Shown piece after piece: positions 19,416 through 29,719 of a stretch of 64,000 bases of DNA. Where the stretch lies: NCBI RefSeq assembly GCF_005893125.1, contig NZ_VCJS01000025.1, positions 1 to 64,000 on the forward strand, in the 5' to 3' direction. The position numbers were made by a program, and so were the translations under genes. Under the pieces are notes generated by a model. That model worked only from the letters and a program-made list of their open reading frames with translations. It had not been told where the DNA came from and did no database searches. How positions within the stretch are numbered: the stretch's first letter is position 1; the number at the start of each line of letters is the position of its first letter. This DNA is from Nonomuraea basaltis. Lineage in GTDB: Bacteria; Actinomycetota; Actinomycetes; Streptosporangiales; Streptosporangiaceae.

Positions 19416-19443
19416 GAGCCTCGACAACCCCGCATCGGACGGG

Positions 19444-20130
19444 TCATCCCCGAGCAGCCGCGATCCGGCCTCCGATGGAGTCGAGGACGAGATCAAGACC
19501 GAAGTGGAAGCGATCGAGCGCCCGTTGCAGCGTGTACGGCAGCACGGTGTCCGACACGGCGAACGCCCCCGCCTCCTCCAGCGCGGCAAGCCGCGGGAAG
19601 CGCCCGTTCATGCGCTCGCCCAGGAGCGGAGCCCGCCGCTCCCACCACTCGTCGTCGCTGCTCCCGGTCTGCACGGGCGCCAGCTCGGCCTCGACGACCG
19701 CCGACGCCGCACCCCGCGTGTACGACTCCACCGCCGCGACGCATCCGGCCACGTCGATGGCCGCCAGGCCGACCCCGTCGAGCAGGCCCAGTGCGGCGTC
19801 GTAGCGGGCGATGACGTTCGGGCCGAACACGGTCCGCGAGGTGGCCACCTGCAGCAGCCAGGGATGGGCGCGGTAGGCGGCCAGGTCGGACGCGGCCAGG
19901 TCACGCAGCCCGGCCCGCCACCCGCCATCGGCGTCGGGAAGGGGCCGGCCACCCACGACCCGTTCGACCATCAACTCGAGCAGTTCGGCCTTGCCCGGCA
20001 CGTACGTGTACAGCGAGGCCGTCCCGATGCCGAGCGCCTGGGCCAGCGCCCGCATCGACAGGGCGGCCGGCCCGGCGCGGTCGGCCTCGGCGATGGCGGC
20101 GTCGACGATCCGCGACGTGTCGCTATCTCG
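19444..20130 (-). pseudogene. TetR-family regulator lacking its start
   Basis: About 228 residues of a TetR regulator. The HTH is intact (IVDAAIAEADRAG, LSMRALAQALGIGTASLYTYVPGK) and the C-terminal ligand domain resembles TetR_C of the tetracycline-repressor-like subgroup. Reading upstream, family similarity stops about seven residues before IVDAAI. No ATG, GTG or TTG lies in frame near there, and the frame instead continues into the antisense of a glyoxalase-fold gene. Both genes appear to have lost their first residues at one junction near 20113-20130, as if the divergent promoter and both starts had been deleted. A remote start upstream could still yield protein, so full loss of function is not certain. 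The twin palindromes next to the hydrolase are its likely targets. Confidence 0.6.
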
Positions 20131-20794
20131 ACGACGTCCTGCCCTTCTACACGGCGCTCGGGTTCGACGTGACCTACCGCCAGGAGCGCCCCAACCCGTA
20201 CGCCTGCGTCCACCGCGGCGGGATCGACCTGCACTTCTTCGGCGTCCCCGAGTTCGACCCCGCCGACTCCATGGGGAGCGTGATCGTGCAGGTCGAGGAC
20301 ACGGAGGCGCTGCACAAGTCGTTCGCCGCCGGGCTGCATGCGGCGTTCGGCAAGATCCCGGTGTCCGGAATCCCCGGATGACCCGGCCGCGGCGCATGCA
20401 GGGCGCCGCGGGCGGGTTCATGGTGGTCGATCCCGGCGGGAACTGGCTGCGGATCAGCAGGTACAAGGACGACGCCGACGAGCCCGACCCGTCGGAGGGC
20501 AGGCTGGCACGGGTGGTCGCCGCTGCCGCGCGCCAGGGGGACTCCCACGGCGACGAGGCGGCCGGGATCCGGGTGCTGGAGAACGGGCTCGCCCGGCACG
20601 CCGATGCGCCGCCCGCCCAGCGGTTGCCCGCGCTGGTCTACCTGGCCGAGCTGCGGCTGCGTACCGGTGATCGTGATGGGGCGGCGGCGCTGCTGGCCGA
20701 GGTCGAGGCGATGGAGCTGGCCCCGGCCGAGCGCGAGGCGCTCACCACCGACCTCGCCACCGCCACCGAACTGACCGCCGACCTGCACCGCTGA
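20113..20794 (+). pseudogene. VOC (glyoxalase/bleomycin-resistance) protein, truncated and frameshifted
   Basis: The frame at 20121-20381 encodes RYLDDVLPFYTALGFDVTYR and the body of a VOC-fold protein ending at GKIPVSGIPG then stop. A second frame continues the family sequence (MTRPRRMQGAAGGFMVVDPGGNWLRIS) to 20794 with a helical C-terminal extension. Adding one C to the run of four at about 20374-20377 would restore GIPRMTRPRRMQG, so a single-base deletion or a sequencing error explains the break. The normal first beta-strand with the start codon is missing where the gene abuts the antisense tetR fragment. VOC proteins of this type often confer resistance to glycopeptide-metal antibiotics, but this copy should not be assumed active. 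Confidence 0.7.
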
Positions 20795-20916
20795 CCGCCG
20801 GCCCCACTCCCGGCCACCTCTCCTGACCACGCACCCAGCTTCCGCCCGAACGGCGGCGTCACCATCGTGCCGGTGCCCGCGGCAGGTGGGCGGCGTGCGG
20901 AAAGTCCGGGGCGTTG

Positions 20917-21921
20917 TCAGTGCTTGGGGAGGAAGCCGATCCTGTCGCGGACCTCCGCCATGGTCTGCTTGGCCACCGCCGACGCGCGCTCCGCGCCGAT
21001 GGCCAGCAGCCGGTCCAGCTCCTTCTCGTCCGACAGCAGCTTCTCCGTGCGCTCGCGGATCGGCGCGAACGCGTCCACCACGGCCTCCGCCACGTCCTTC
21101 TTGAACGTGCCGTAGCCCTGCCCCGCATAGCGGGCGACCAGGTCGGGGATGGGCGTGGCGGTCAGCGCGGACTGGATGCGCAGCAGGTTGGAGATGCCGG
21201 GCTTGTTCTCCTCGTCGAACAGGACCTCCGAGCCCGTGTCCGTGACCGCCCGCATGATCTTCTTGCGCAGCGGCCCCGGCTGCTCAAGGACGTCCAGGAT
21301 CCCGGCCGGGCTCGACGACGACTTCGACATCTTCGCCGTCGGGTCCTGCAGGTCGGTGATCTTCTCGACCTCCTTGAGGATGTACGGCTCGGGCAGCGTG
21401 AACGTGTCGCCGAAGCGGTGGTTGAAGCGCTGGCCGAGGTCGCGCGTCAGCTCAAGGTGCTGCTTCTGGTCGGCTCCGACCGGGACCCGGTTGGCCTGGT
21501 AGAGCAGGATGTCGGCGGCCTGCAGGATCGGGTAGGTGAACAGGCCGACGCTGGCGGCGCTCTCCCCGAACTTGGCCGACTTGTCCTTGAACTGCGTCAT
21601 CCTGCCCGCCTCGCCCATGCCGGTGAGGCAGATCAGGACCCAGGCGAGCTCGGTGTGCTCGCGTACGTGCGACTGCACGAAGACGGTGGAGCGCTCCGGG
21701 TCGAGACCGGCGGCGAAGAGCTGCGCGGCGGCCACGCGGCTGCGGCGGCGCAGGGCGGCGGGCTCGGTCGGCACGGTGATCGCGTGAAGATCGACCACAC
21801 AGTAGAACGCGTCGTGGGTCTCCTGCAGAGTGACCCACTGGCGGACCGCACCCAGGTAATTGCCCAGGTGGAAGGAGTCCGCGGTGGGCTGGATGCCGGA
21901 GAGTACACGAGGTCTGGCCAT
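20917..21921 (-). CDS. trpS: Tryptophanyl-tRNA synthetase
   Basis: Charges tRNA-Trp with tryptophan. The 334-residue class I synthetase has the HIGH-like motif HLGN near residue 20 and KMSKS near residue 195 ([13 protein letters not shown]). The conserved segments [19 protein letters not shown] and [10 protein letters not shown] are present in between. I use ATG 21921; a TTG nine bases upstream is an alternative. It follows the CNNM/CorC membrane protein gene by only a few bases, so both are probably in one transcript. Length is normal for a bacterial TrpRS. Confidence 0.95.
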   Translation of the reverse strand: MARPRVLSGIQPTADSFHLGNYLGAVRQWVTLQETHDAFYCVVDLHAITVPTEPAALRRRSRVAAAQLFAAGLDPERSTVFVQSHVREHTELAWVLICLTGMGEAGRMTQFKDKSAKFGESAASVGLFTYPILQAADILLYQANRVPVGADQKQHLELTRDLGQRFNHRFGDTFTLPEPYILKEVEKITDLQDPTAKMSKSSSSPAGILDVLEQPGPLRKKIMRAVTDTGSEVLFDEENKPGISNLLRIQSALTATPIPDLVARYAGQGYGTFKKDVAEAVVDAFAPIRERTEKLLSDEKELDRLLAIGAERASAVAKQTMAEVRDRIGFLPKH

Positions 21922-21935
21922 AGCAGGCAATTGTG

Positions 21936-23249
21936 TCAGGAATCCTCGTCGGGCGGCGACTCGGCGACCGGTCGGCGTTTCACCCTCACCCTGGCGATAC
22001 GGCGTCCGTCGAGCTCGGTGACGGTCAGCTCGAATCCCGGGATCTCCACCCGTTCCCCGATGACCGGCACGTGGCCCAGCATGGCCATCACGAACCCGCC
22101 CAGCGTCTCGTAAGGGCCGTCCGGCAGCCTGATGCCGGTCTCGGTGGCGAAGTCGTTGAGGTTCGTCAGGCCGTCGATCTCGATCTCGCCTGCGGGCAGG
22201 ACCACGACATCCTCCTCGACGTCGTACTCGTCTCTGATGTCCCCGATCAGCTCCTCGACCAGGTCCTCCATAGTGACGATGCCGGCCGTGCCGCCGTACT
22301 CGTCCACCACGATCGCCAGGTGCTGGCCCTCATCGCGCATCTCGTTCAGCGTGGTGAGCAGGCGTTTGGAGGCGGGCACGAACTTCGCGGCGCGGATCGG
22401 CACGACGGTGCTGATGGGCTCGGTGCGGCCGATGAGCTCGGGGTCGAGCAGGTCGCGTACGTGGACGAAGCCGACGACCTCGTCGTACGACTCGCGGTAG
22501 ACGGGGAAGCGGGAGTGCGGGAGCGCCGCGGCCAGCCGCGCCGCCTCGTCCAGCGGCGTGTCGGCGTCCATGAACTCCACCTCCGTACGCGGCAGCATCA
22601 CCTCTCTGAGCTGCCGTTTCCCGGCGGCGAACACCTCGACGATCAGCTTGCGCTCGTCGGCGGTCAGGTCGGTGTGGCCGACGACCATGTCGCGCAGCTC
22701 CTCGGTGGTGACCTCCTCCCGGTCGGCCGCCGGATTACCGCCGAGCAGCCTGACCACGCCGTCGGTGGACTTCGACAGCGTCCAGATGACCGGGCGCGAC
22801 AGGGCGGCGATCCAGTCCAGGAAGGGGGCCACGAACAGGGAGAGCCCCTCCGCCCGCTGCCGGGCCAGGCGCTTGGGGGCGAGCTCGCCGAGCACGAGCG
22901 ACACGTACGAGATGGCCAGCGTCACCAGCACCAGCGCGAGCACAGGGGACACGGCCTCGGGCACCCGCCACCCTTCGAGCACGGGCACGAGCTGCTGGGC
23001 GAGCCGGTCGGCGCCGAACGCGGCCGACAGCATGGTCGCCACGGTCACGCCGATCTGCACGGCGGACAGGAAGCGGTTGGGGTCGCGGGCGAGCTTGGCC
23101 ACGCGATCGCCCCGGCGGCCCCGCAGGGCGAGCTTCCGCACCTGGCCGTCCCTGAGGGAGACCAGCGCCATCTCGGCAGCGGCGAAGAAGCCTCCGATCA
23201 GAATGAAGATCAGGACCAGGGCGATGTTGGCCGCGACGGTGTCGAACAT
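21936..23249 (-). CDS. CNNM/CorC-family membrane protein (hemolysin-like)
   Basis: Membrane protein of 437 residues likely involved in divalent cation (Mg/Co) transport or homeostasis. An N-terminal DUF21/CNNM domain with about four membrane helices (1-190) is followed by a pair of CBS domains (about 210-335; [36 protein letters not shown]) and a CorC_HlyC C-terminal domain (345-425). The order and length match the YfjD/CorC group. Hemolysin in the family name is historical. It overlaps no gene but nearly abuts trpS. Confidence 0.9.
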   Translation of the reverse strand: MFDTVAANIALVLIFILIGGFFAAAEMALVSLRDGQVRKLALRGRRGDRVAKLARDPNRFLSAVQIGVTVATMLSAAFGADRLAQQLVPVLEGWRVPEAVSPVLALVLVTLAISYVSLVLGELAPKRLARQRAEGLSLFVAPFLDWIAALSRPVIWTLSKSTDGVVRLLGGNPAADREEVTTEELRDMVVGHTDLTADERKLIVEVFAAGKRQLREVMLPRTEVEFMDADTPLDEAARLAAALPHSRFPVYRESYDEVVGFVHVRDLLDPELIGRTEPISTVVPIRAAKFVPASKRLLTTLNEMRDEGQHLAIVVDEYGGTAGIVTMEDLVEELIGDIRDEYDVEEDVVVLPAGEIEIDGLTNLNDFATETGIRLPDGPYETLGGFVMAMLGHVPVIGERVEIPGFELTVTELDGRRIARVRVKRRPVAESPPDEDS

Positions 23250-23335
23250 GGTGTTTGGCAGCGTACTCGTGGGCTTTCCCGCGTATGCTGATGGGCAAGC
23301 CCTACAAAATCAAACATATTTTAACAGGAGTAAAC

Positions 23336-24283
23336 ATGAGGTTGCTGGTCACCGGGGGGGCCGGATACGTGGGCAGCGTCGTCGCGGCGCAGCTCATCGA
23401 GGCGGGACACGACGTGACCGTACTCGACGACCTGTCGACCGGGCATCAGGACGCGGTGCCGGACGGTGCCCGATTTGTCCGGGCGGACATCGCCGCGGCC
23501 GGCGACGCGCTCGACGGCGTGGACGCGGTGCTGCACTTCGCGGCGAAGTCGCTGGTGGGCGAGTCGGTGGAGAAGCCGGGGCTCTACTGGGCCAACAACC
23601 TCGGCGGCACGCTGGCCCTGCTCGACGCCATGCGGGACAAGGGCGTGGGCAGGATCGTGTTCTCCTCGACGGCGGCCACGTACGGGGAGCCCGAGCGCTC
23701 CCCCATCCAGGAGAGCGACCCGACGCGCCCGACCAACCCGTACGGCGCGTCGAAGCTGGCCGTGGACACCGCGCTGAGCGCGTACGCGCGCATCCGCGGA
23801 CTGGGGGCGGTGAGCCTGCGGTACTTCAACGTGGCCGGCGCCTACGGCCGCTACCGCGAGCGGCACACCGTCGAGACGCATCTCATCCCGAACGTGCTGA
23901 AGGTCGCGACCGGCGACCGCGCGTCGGTGAGCGTGTTCGGCACCGACTACCCGACGACCGACGGGACCTGCGTGCGTGACTACATCCACGTGTCCGACCT
24001 GTCGCGGGCGCACCTGCTGGCGCTGGAGGCGATCACGCCGGGCGAGCACAAGATCTACAACCTGGGCAGCGGCACCGGGTTCACCGTGCAGGAGGTGATC
24101 TCGGTCTGCCGCGAGGTCACCGGCCACGCGATCCCCGCCGTCGTGGGCGAGCGGCGCGCCGGCGACCCCGCCGTGCTGGTCGCCTCCTCCGCGAAGATCC
24201 AGCGTGAGCTGGGCTGGAAGGCCGAGCGGCCGGCGCTGCGCGACATCGTCTCCGATGCCTGGAACGCGCTTTCTGCCAAATGA
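23336..24283 (+). CDS. galE: UDP-glucose 4-epimerase
   Basis: Interconverts UDP-glucose and UDP-galactose for cell-envelope and exopolysaccharide precursors. The 315-residue extended short-chain dehydrogenase has an N-terminal NAD-binding GGAGYVGS (residues 7-14), the catalytic YGASK motif (Tyr-x-x-x-Lys within [11 protein letters not shown]) and the substrate segment [10 protein letters not shown]. The ATG at 23336 has AGGAG five bases upstream; the frame before it has no similarity. The upstream gap of 86 bases, shared with the divergent CNNM gene, is A/T-rich and should hold both promoters. Confidence 0.93.
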   Translation: MRLLVTGGAGYVGSVVAAQLIEAGHDVTVLDDLSTGHQDAVPDGARFVRADIAAAGDALDGVDAVLHFAAKSLVGESVEKPGLYWANNLGGTLALLDAMRDKGVGRIVFSSTAATYGEPERSPIQESDPTRPTNPYGASKLAVDTALSAYARIRGLGAVSLRYFNVAGAYGRYRERHTVETHLIPNVLKVATGDRASVSVFGTDYPTTDGTCVRDYIHVSDLSRAHLLALEAITPGEHKIYNLGSGTGFTVQEVISVCREVTGHAIPAVVGERRAGDPAVLVASSAKIQRELGWKAERPALRDIVSDAWNALSAK

Positions 24284-24320
24284 GTGATGCGGCGGTGGAT
24301 ATGTGGTGTGATACCGAAAC

Positions 24321-24521
24321 GTGAGGAGCTTTTCACCAAGGGTTACAAAACTGATCTTTGGCGCCCTCCTCGTGGTGGGCAGCCTCATCGCCGCCGCGGG
24401 CGTGATCTTCGCGACCACGCAGCCCGCTCCGGCCGTGCAGCCGGCGCACGGCCACACGCCGAGCGAGCTGTCCGTGGGGCTCTCGGAAGCGGAGATCGGG
24501 CTGGGAGGGCACCCCACCTGA
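24321..24521 (+). CDS. Small single-pass membrane protein, unknown
   Basis: A 66-residue protein beginning at a GTG, with one membrane helix (IFGALLVVGSLIAAAGVIF, about 12-30) and a Pro/Ala/His-rich extracytoplasmic or cytoplasmic tail. It is 37 bases downstream of galE and may be co-transcribed with it. The end of the gene runs into a 30-bp tandem repeat, so its last codons may be recent. I do not recognise a family. Confidence 0.5.
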   Translation: MRSFSPRVTKLIFGALLVVGSLIAAAGVIFATTQPAPAVQPAHGHTPSELSVGLSEAEIGLGGHPT

Positions 24522-24610
24522 ACGCCGTTTCGGGAAGCGCGACCCGCCTGAACGCCGTTTCCGGGAGCGCAACCCGCCTGAACGCCGTTTCCGGAGCGCA
24601 ACCCGCCTGA
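24517..24610. repeat. 30-bp tandem repeat, about three copies
   Basis: CCTGAACGCCGTTT recurs at 24517, 24547 and 24577, and a partial copy (CCTGAAC) at 24606. The spacings are 30, 30 and 29 bases, and the remaining part of each unit (GGGAGCGCAACCCG) is also repeated with small changes. The array lies between a small membrane gene and a hairpin downstream of mdh. There are no unique spacers between units, so it is not a CRISPR array. Confidence 0.85.
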
Positions 24611-24616
24611 ACACGA

Positions 24617-24646
24617 ACGCGCGCCCCCGTTCGAGGGGACGCGCGT
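24617..24646. terminator. Hairpin between convergent galE-side gene and mdh
   Basis: ACGCGCG plus CCCC at 24617-24627 pairs with GGGG and CGCGCGT at 24635-24646 around a short loop. Placed 17 bases beyond the mdh stop and after the small plus-strand gene, it could end transcripts from both sides. No U-run is present, which is common in high-GC actinobacteria. Confidence 0.65.
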
Positions 24647-24662
24647 CACGTGGGTGGTGCGA

Positions 24663-25658
<996 letters not shown>

Positions 25659-25703
25659 CTAACTCGCGGCAGGAATCTTTGACGTCAGGATGTTACCCGC
25701 TCG

Positions 25704-27797
25704 TCATCGGCAGGTTTCCATCGCGGGCTGTTTCAGCTCCGGTTCGAAGTCGACCTTGCCGAAATGCCTGCTCATGAGCTCCGCGAGGACGCCCGTGCTG
25801 TAGAGGTTGGCGATGACGCCGTTCACCGCCCTGCAGGTCTTCGCGTCGCCGTTCTTGATGCCGACGGCGTAGCGCTCGTTGCTCAGCTTGGCGCCGAGGA
25901 TCTTGTAGCGCAGGTTTTCGCGGTTGGCGAACCCGGCCAGGATCAGGTCTTCGCCGGGGATCGCGTCTACCTTGTTGCTCTTGAGCAGTTCCATGCAGAC
26001 GGCGAGGTCGCTGGCCAGCACGGGCTTGACCTTCACCTTGTCCTGCACGTCGCCGACGGACGGACTGTTGGGGGCGCAGATCTCCTTGTCCTCGAGGTCG
26101 TCGATCGAGTCGATGCCGCTGCCCGCCCGCACCAGGACGTCGCGGTGCGCCAGGTAGTAGGGACCCGCGAACTGGGTCTCGCCCTTCTCGACGGCGTAGG
26201 TCGCGATGACGAGGTCCATCCTGCCCTCGGCCAGCGCGCGCCCCCGGTCATCCCTGCCGACCCTGACGAACGTCGTCTCCCTGGCCCCCAGCCCTTCGGC
26301 GATGCGCTTGGCGATCTCGATGTCGAAGCCCTGGAAGTCGTCGCCGTTCTGCAGTCCCACGCCGGGCAGGTCGCCCTTCACACCGATCACGATCTTCCCG
26401 GTCTGGGCAACCTTGTCCACCACCGAGGCGAACGAGCGCGAGGGGTCCTCACCGGGCGTCTCGACCGGATCGCGCTCCTCCTGGAACGCCAGGGGCGGCC
26501 AGCCGTTCATCGCCAGCGCGAGCGCCGCGGCGGCGACCATGACGAGCACGGTGCCGAACGCCGCCCACAGCTTCACGCGGCCGCGCCGCGCGGGCGCGGC
26601 GGGCTCGGTCATCGGGTACGGCGCCCCGTCCGTCTCCGGCGGTACCGGCTCCTGGCGCTCCGTCCCACCGGGCTGCCGGGTCATCGCTCCTGACCCGCCG
26701 GGCATCAGGGTCACGTCCCCGGAACCGCCGGGCGGCCCCGCCACGGACCCCTGCCCCGTCACAGGCCCCTGCCCTGTCGCGGGCCTCTGCCCCTGCCCTG
26801 TCACGGCCCCGTGTCCCGTCCGGTGCTCCTGGGAGCCCGCTAAGCCCTCCTGGGACGACGGCGCCAGGGAGCCCTGGTGCGCGGGCTTGTCGGTGATCGA
26901 CCCGGCCGACACTCTGGTGAACGGCGTGGTGTCGTCGCTGGCCACCTGCACACCCCGGGTGAGCACGGCCGTGGACGCCCCCACCGTGGACGACTGCCCG
27001 AGCAGCCGCAGCAGGATCTGGTCGGCGGAGGGCCGCTCGGCGGCCGCCTTGGCCAGCGCGGAGCGCACCACGCTACGTAACGGCTCCGGCATCATCTCGA
27101 CGTCGACCTCGTGGTTGAGGATCCGGTTGAGCACCACCGCGATGGACTTGCCCTCGAAGGCGGTCTTCCCGGTCGCCGCGAACGCGATGGTCGCGCCCCA
27201 GGAGAACACGTCGGTGTAGGGGCCGATCTCGTCCCCGGCGATCTGCTCGGGCGCCATGTAGGCGGGCGTGCCGATGGCCCGGCTGGTGATCGTGCCGGTG
27301 GAGTCGATGATCCGGGCGATCCCGAAGTCCACCACGCGCGGCCCGTCGGCGGCGATCAGCACGTTGTCCGGTTTGAAGTCCCGATGCACGATGTGGGCGT
27401 GGTGGATGGCAGTGAGCGCGGTGGCGGTGCCGATCGCGAGCCGGTCGAGGGCCGTGCCGGTGAGCGGCCCATCCGTATCGATGATCTCCCTGAGCGGCCG
27501 CCCGTCGATGTATTCGCTGGCGATGTACGGCGTGTCGCCGTCGAGATCGGCCTCTATCACCCTGGCCGTGCAGAACGACGCCACCCGCTGCGCCGCCTTC
27601 AGCTCCCTGGCGAAGCGCGACCTGGCGATGGTGTCGCCGGTGAACTTCACGTGCAGCAGCTTGATCGCCGCCCGCTCGCCCGCTTCGTCGACGCCCAGGT
27701 AGACGATGCCCTGACCGCCCTCCCCGATCCGTCCGGACAGCCGGAATGACCCCAGCTGAGTGGGATCGCCGGCCATCAGCGGCGAGATCTGCGGCAT
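25704..27797 (-). CDS. Ser/Thr protein kinase fused to a solute-binding sensor domain
   Basis: A 697-residue receptor-type kinase. The cytosolic N-terminal kinase domain (about 17-270) has the Gly-rich loop GRIGEGGQG, catalytic Lys46, the HRD aspartate Asp140 and DFG at 157-159, so it should be active. A Gly/Pro/Gln-rich linker with VTGQG-like repeats follows (about 300-385). One membrane helix spans about 407-431, then an extracytoplasmic family-3 solute-binding domain (about 455-690; GVKGDLPGVGLQNGDDFQGFDIEIAKR-like ligand site) resembles amino-acid receptors such as GlnH. The start at ATG 27797 has GGGGAAAG upstream. It probably phosphorylates cytosolic targets in response to an external amino acid. 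Mycobacteria do this with the separate proteins GlnH, GlnX and PknG. Confidence 0.88.
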   Translation of the reverse strand: MPQISPLMAGDPTQLGSFRLSGRIGEGGQGIVYLGVDEAGERAAIKLLHVKFTGDTIARSRFARELKAAQRVASFCTARVIEADLDGDTPYIASEYIDGRPLREIIDTDGPLTGTALDRLAIGTATALTAIHHAHIVHRDFKPDNVLIAADGPRVVDFGIARIIDSTGTITSRAIGTPAYMAPEQIAGDEIGPYTDVFSWGATIAFAATGKTAFEGKSIAVVLNRILNHEVDVEMMPEPLRSVVRSALAKAAAERPSADQILLRLLGQSSTVGASTAVLTRGVQVASDDTTPFTRVSAGSITDKPAHQGSLAPSSQEGLAGSQEHRTGHGAVTGQGQRPATGQGPVTGQGSVAGPPGGSGDVTLMPGGSGAMTRQPGGTERQEPVPPETDGAPYPMTEPAAPARRGRVKLWAAFGTVLVMVAAAALALAMNGWPPLAFQEERDPVETPGEDPSRSFASVVDKVAQTGKIVIGVKGDLPGVGLQNGDDFQGFDIEIAKRIAEGLGARETTFVRVGRDDRGRALAEGRMDLVIATYAVEKGETQFAGPYYLAHRDVLVRAGSGIDSIDDLEDKEICAPNSPSVGDVQDKVKVKPVLASDLAVCMELLKSNKVDAIPGEDLILAGFANRENLRYKILGAKLSNERYAVGIKNGDAKTCRAVNGVIANLYSTGVLAELMSRHFGKVDFEPELKQPAMETCR

Positions 27798-27879
27798 TCG
27801 TCTTTCCCCACGTTTTACCGAACTCCAACGAGGCAAACTTTACGACGCTCGGCATGTTCTCAGGGATCCGTTAACCGTT

Positions 27880-27891
27880 CGTGACGTCACG
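27880..27891. promoter_or_regulatory. 12-bp perfect palindrome in divergent promoter region
   Basis: CGTGACGTCACG lies between the divergent kinase gene and the enoyl-reductase-like gene, flanked by ACCGTT and GGTT half-repeats. Its location, 83 bases from one start and 91 from the other, is suitable for an operator. No regulator gene is adjacent. Confidence 0.4.
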
Positions 27892-27981
27892 GTTCGCTTT
27901 ACCGGTATTGAAAGCGGTCAAACCGCCGAGTCAGGGGAAACCCTCTTGCACGTACCGGTTACCACGAGGAGGCTCTGGATC

Positions 27982-29109
27982 ATGGATCGTCCCTACGACA
28001 TCGTGCTCTTCGGCGCGAGCGGTTTCACCGGCGCGCTCACGGCCGCCTACCTCGCCGGGGCCGCCCCGCCCGGCACCCGGTGGGCGCTGGCCGGGCGCGA
28101 CCGGGCCAAGCTGGAGCGGCTCGGGCTCGACGTGCCGATCCTGATCGCCGACGCCACCGACCCGGGCTCGGTGGCGGAGCTCGCCCGCCAGACGCGCGTC
28201 CTTGCCACCACGGTCGGCCCGTACATCCGGTACGGCGAGCCGCTCGTCGCCGCGTGTGCCGAGGCCGGCACCCACTACCTGGACCTGACGGGCGAGCCCG
28301 AGTTCGTGGACCGCGTCTACGTGCGCTACCACGACCGGGCCGCCAGAAGCGGCGCCAAGATCGTGCACGCCTGCGGCTTCGACTCCATCCCGTGGGACCT
28401 CGGCGTCCTCTACACGGTCAGCCGGCTCCCCGAGGGCGTCCCGCTAAGGGTCAGCGGCTTCCTGCGGACGAGAATGCGCCCGTCGGGCGGCACCCTGGCC
28501 ACTGCGATGACCATGTTCGGCCGGGCCCGTCAGATGGTCGAGGCCGGCACGCAGCGCCGCTCCGCCGAGCCCCGCCCGAAGGGACGCAAGGTGAGCTCGG
28601 CGCCCGGCGTCCTGCGGTACGTGGGCGGGTGGGCGCTGCCGTTGCCCTCCGTCGATCCGTACATCGTCGGCTACTCGGCCCGCCTGCTCGACCGCTACGG
28701 CCCGGACTTCACCTACCGCCAGTACTACGCCGTCAGGACCCTCCCGGCGGCGCTGGCGACGGCGGCGGGCGCGGGTGCGTTCGCCGCGCTCGCGATGATC
28801 CCGCCCGCCCGGGGCTGGATGCAGAGCCGGCTGAAGCCGGGCGAGGGCCCGTCGCCCGAGCGGCGCTCCAGGAGCTGGTTCAAGGTCACGTTCCTGGGCG
28901 AGGGCGGGGGCGAGCGCGTGGTCACGGAGGTCGCGGGCGGCGACCCCGGGTACGACGAGACCGCCAAGATGCTCGGCGAGGCGGCCCTGTGCCTGGCCTT
29001 CGACACGGTCCCGGACCGGTCGGGCCAGCTCACTACGGCCTCGGCCATGGGCCGCCCACTCATCGACCGCCTGCGGCGCGCGGGCATCACATTCGCCGCG
29101 AAATCCTGA
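27982..29109 (+). CDS. Saccharopine-dehydrogenase-like trans-acting enoyl reductase
   Basis: 375-residue NAD(P)-binding protein. The N-terminal Rossmann motif FGASGFTGALTAAYL (about 8-22) and the segments CAEAGTHYLDLTGE and CGFDSIPWDLG are characteristic of the saccharopine-dehydrogenase-like family that includes the mycobacterial trans-acting enoyl reductase Rv2953. The ATG at 27982 has AGGAGG nine bases before it. In mycobacteria the relative reduces lipid intermediates of polyketide synthases; no polyketide gene is nearby here, so the substrate is unknown. Confidence 0.85.
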   Translation: MDRPYDIVLFGASGFTGALTAAYLAGAAPPGTRWALAGRDRAKLERLGLDVPILIADATDPGSVAELARQTRVLATTVGPYIRYGEPLVAACAEAGTHYLDLTGEPEFVDRVYVRYHDRAARSGAKIVHACGFDSIPWDLGVLYTVSRLPEGVPLRVSGFLRTRMRPSGGTLATAMTMFGRARQMVEAGTQRRSAEPRPKGRKVSSAPGVLRYVGGWALPLPSVDPYIVGYSARLLDRYGPDFTYRQYYAVRTLPAALATAAGAGAFAALAMIPPARGWMQSRLKPGEGPSPERRSRSWFKVTFLGEGGGERVVTEVAGGDPGYDETAKMLGEAALCLAFDTVPDRSGQLTTASAMGRPLIDRLRRAGITFAAKS

Positions 29110-29115
29110 TCCCGG

Positions 29116-29652
29116 TCATTGGCACTCCTCGGCGCTGAAGGACGAGAACCAGGGCGGCTCGCCGTCCTCCGACACCACGTCGGCAGCCGAGCGTCCCCAC
29201 CAGCGCTCCACCTCGAACACGACGGGAACGACCTCCTCCATGACGGCCGCGCAGTCCCCGACGGACATCACCAAGGTGAGCGAAATCGACCCGCCGGACG
29301 GGACTGTGCGGGGGAAACCGCCGTGGTCCCTGGGCTCCGCCGCCAGGAGCCGGTAATCGTCATGGGCCGGCACGCCGACCCCGGTGATGGTGACGGGCAG
29401 CCAGCCGTCGTTGACGAAGGTCTGCTGGATGGTGGTCTCGGTGCGCTGCGGCCGGCCGATCTCGTCCTTACGCACATATATCTGCCCACTGTCGTTGTCT
29501 CCGGAGGACAGGTGAGGGCTGATCGCACCGCTCAGCCAGCCCGCCGCGACGAGCATCGCCGCGATCCCGGCCATGAACCAGCGCCTGTAGCCGATCCCGC
29601 TCACCATTCCCGCCCCGGGATCGAGCCGCACCCAGATTTCGTCGGAAATCAC
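29116..29652 (-). CDS. Membrane-anchored protein of unknown function
   Basis: 178 residues. A single hydrophobic segment (MAGIAAMLVAAGWLSGAI, about 27-44) is followed by a soluble, probably extracytoplasmic domain with two cysteines (GDCAAV and the C-terminal EECQ) that might form a disulfide. The repeated pattern of beta-strand-like stretches (QQTFVNDGWLPVTITGVGV, GGSISLTLVMSVGD) suggests an immunoglobulin-like or DUF-type beta sandwich. It lies divergent to the membrane/beta-propeller gene. I cannot assign a function. Confidence 0.7.
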   Translation of the reverse strand: MISDEIWVRLDPGAGMVSGIGYRRWFMAGIAAMLVAAGWLSGAISPHLSSGDNDSGQIYVRKDEIGRPQRTETTIQQTFVNDGWLPVTITGVGVPAHDDYRLLAAEPRDHGGFPRTVPSGGSISLTLVMSVGDCAAVMEEVVPVVFEVERWWGRSAADVVSEDGEPPWFSSFSAEECQ

Positions 29653-29719
29653 TCCAGCCCCTCTGTTTGGCGATTCGGCATTCTGCTACTTTTTCCGGCG
29701 TGGCGAAAGACGGTTTCTG

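Noticed and set aside
24517..24610. Possible CRISPR array
   Set aside because: Units are directly contiguous without unique spacers, there are only about three, and no cas gene is present.
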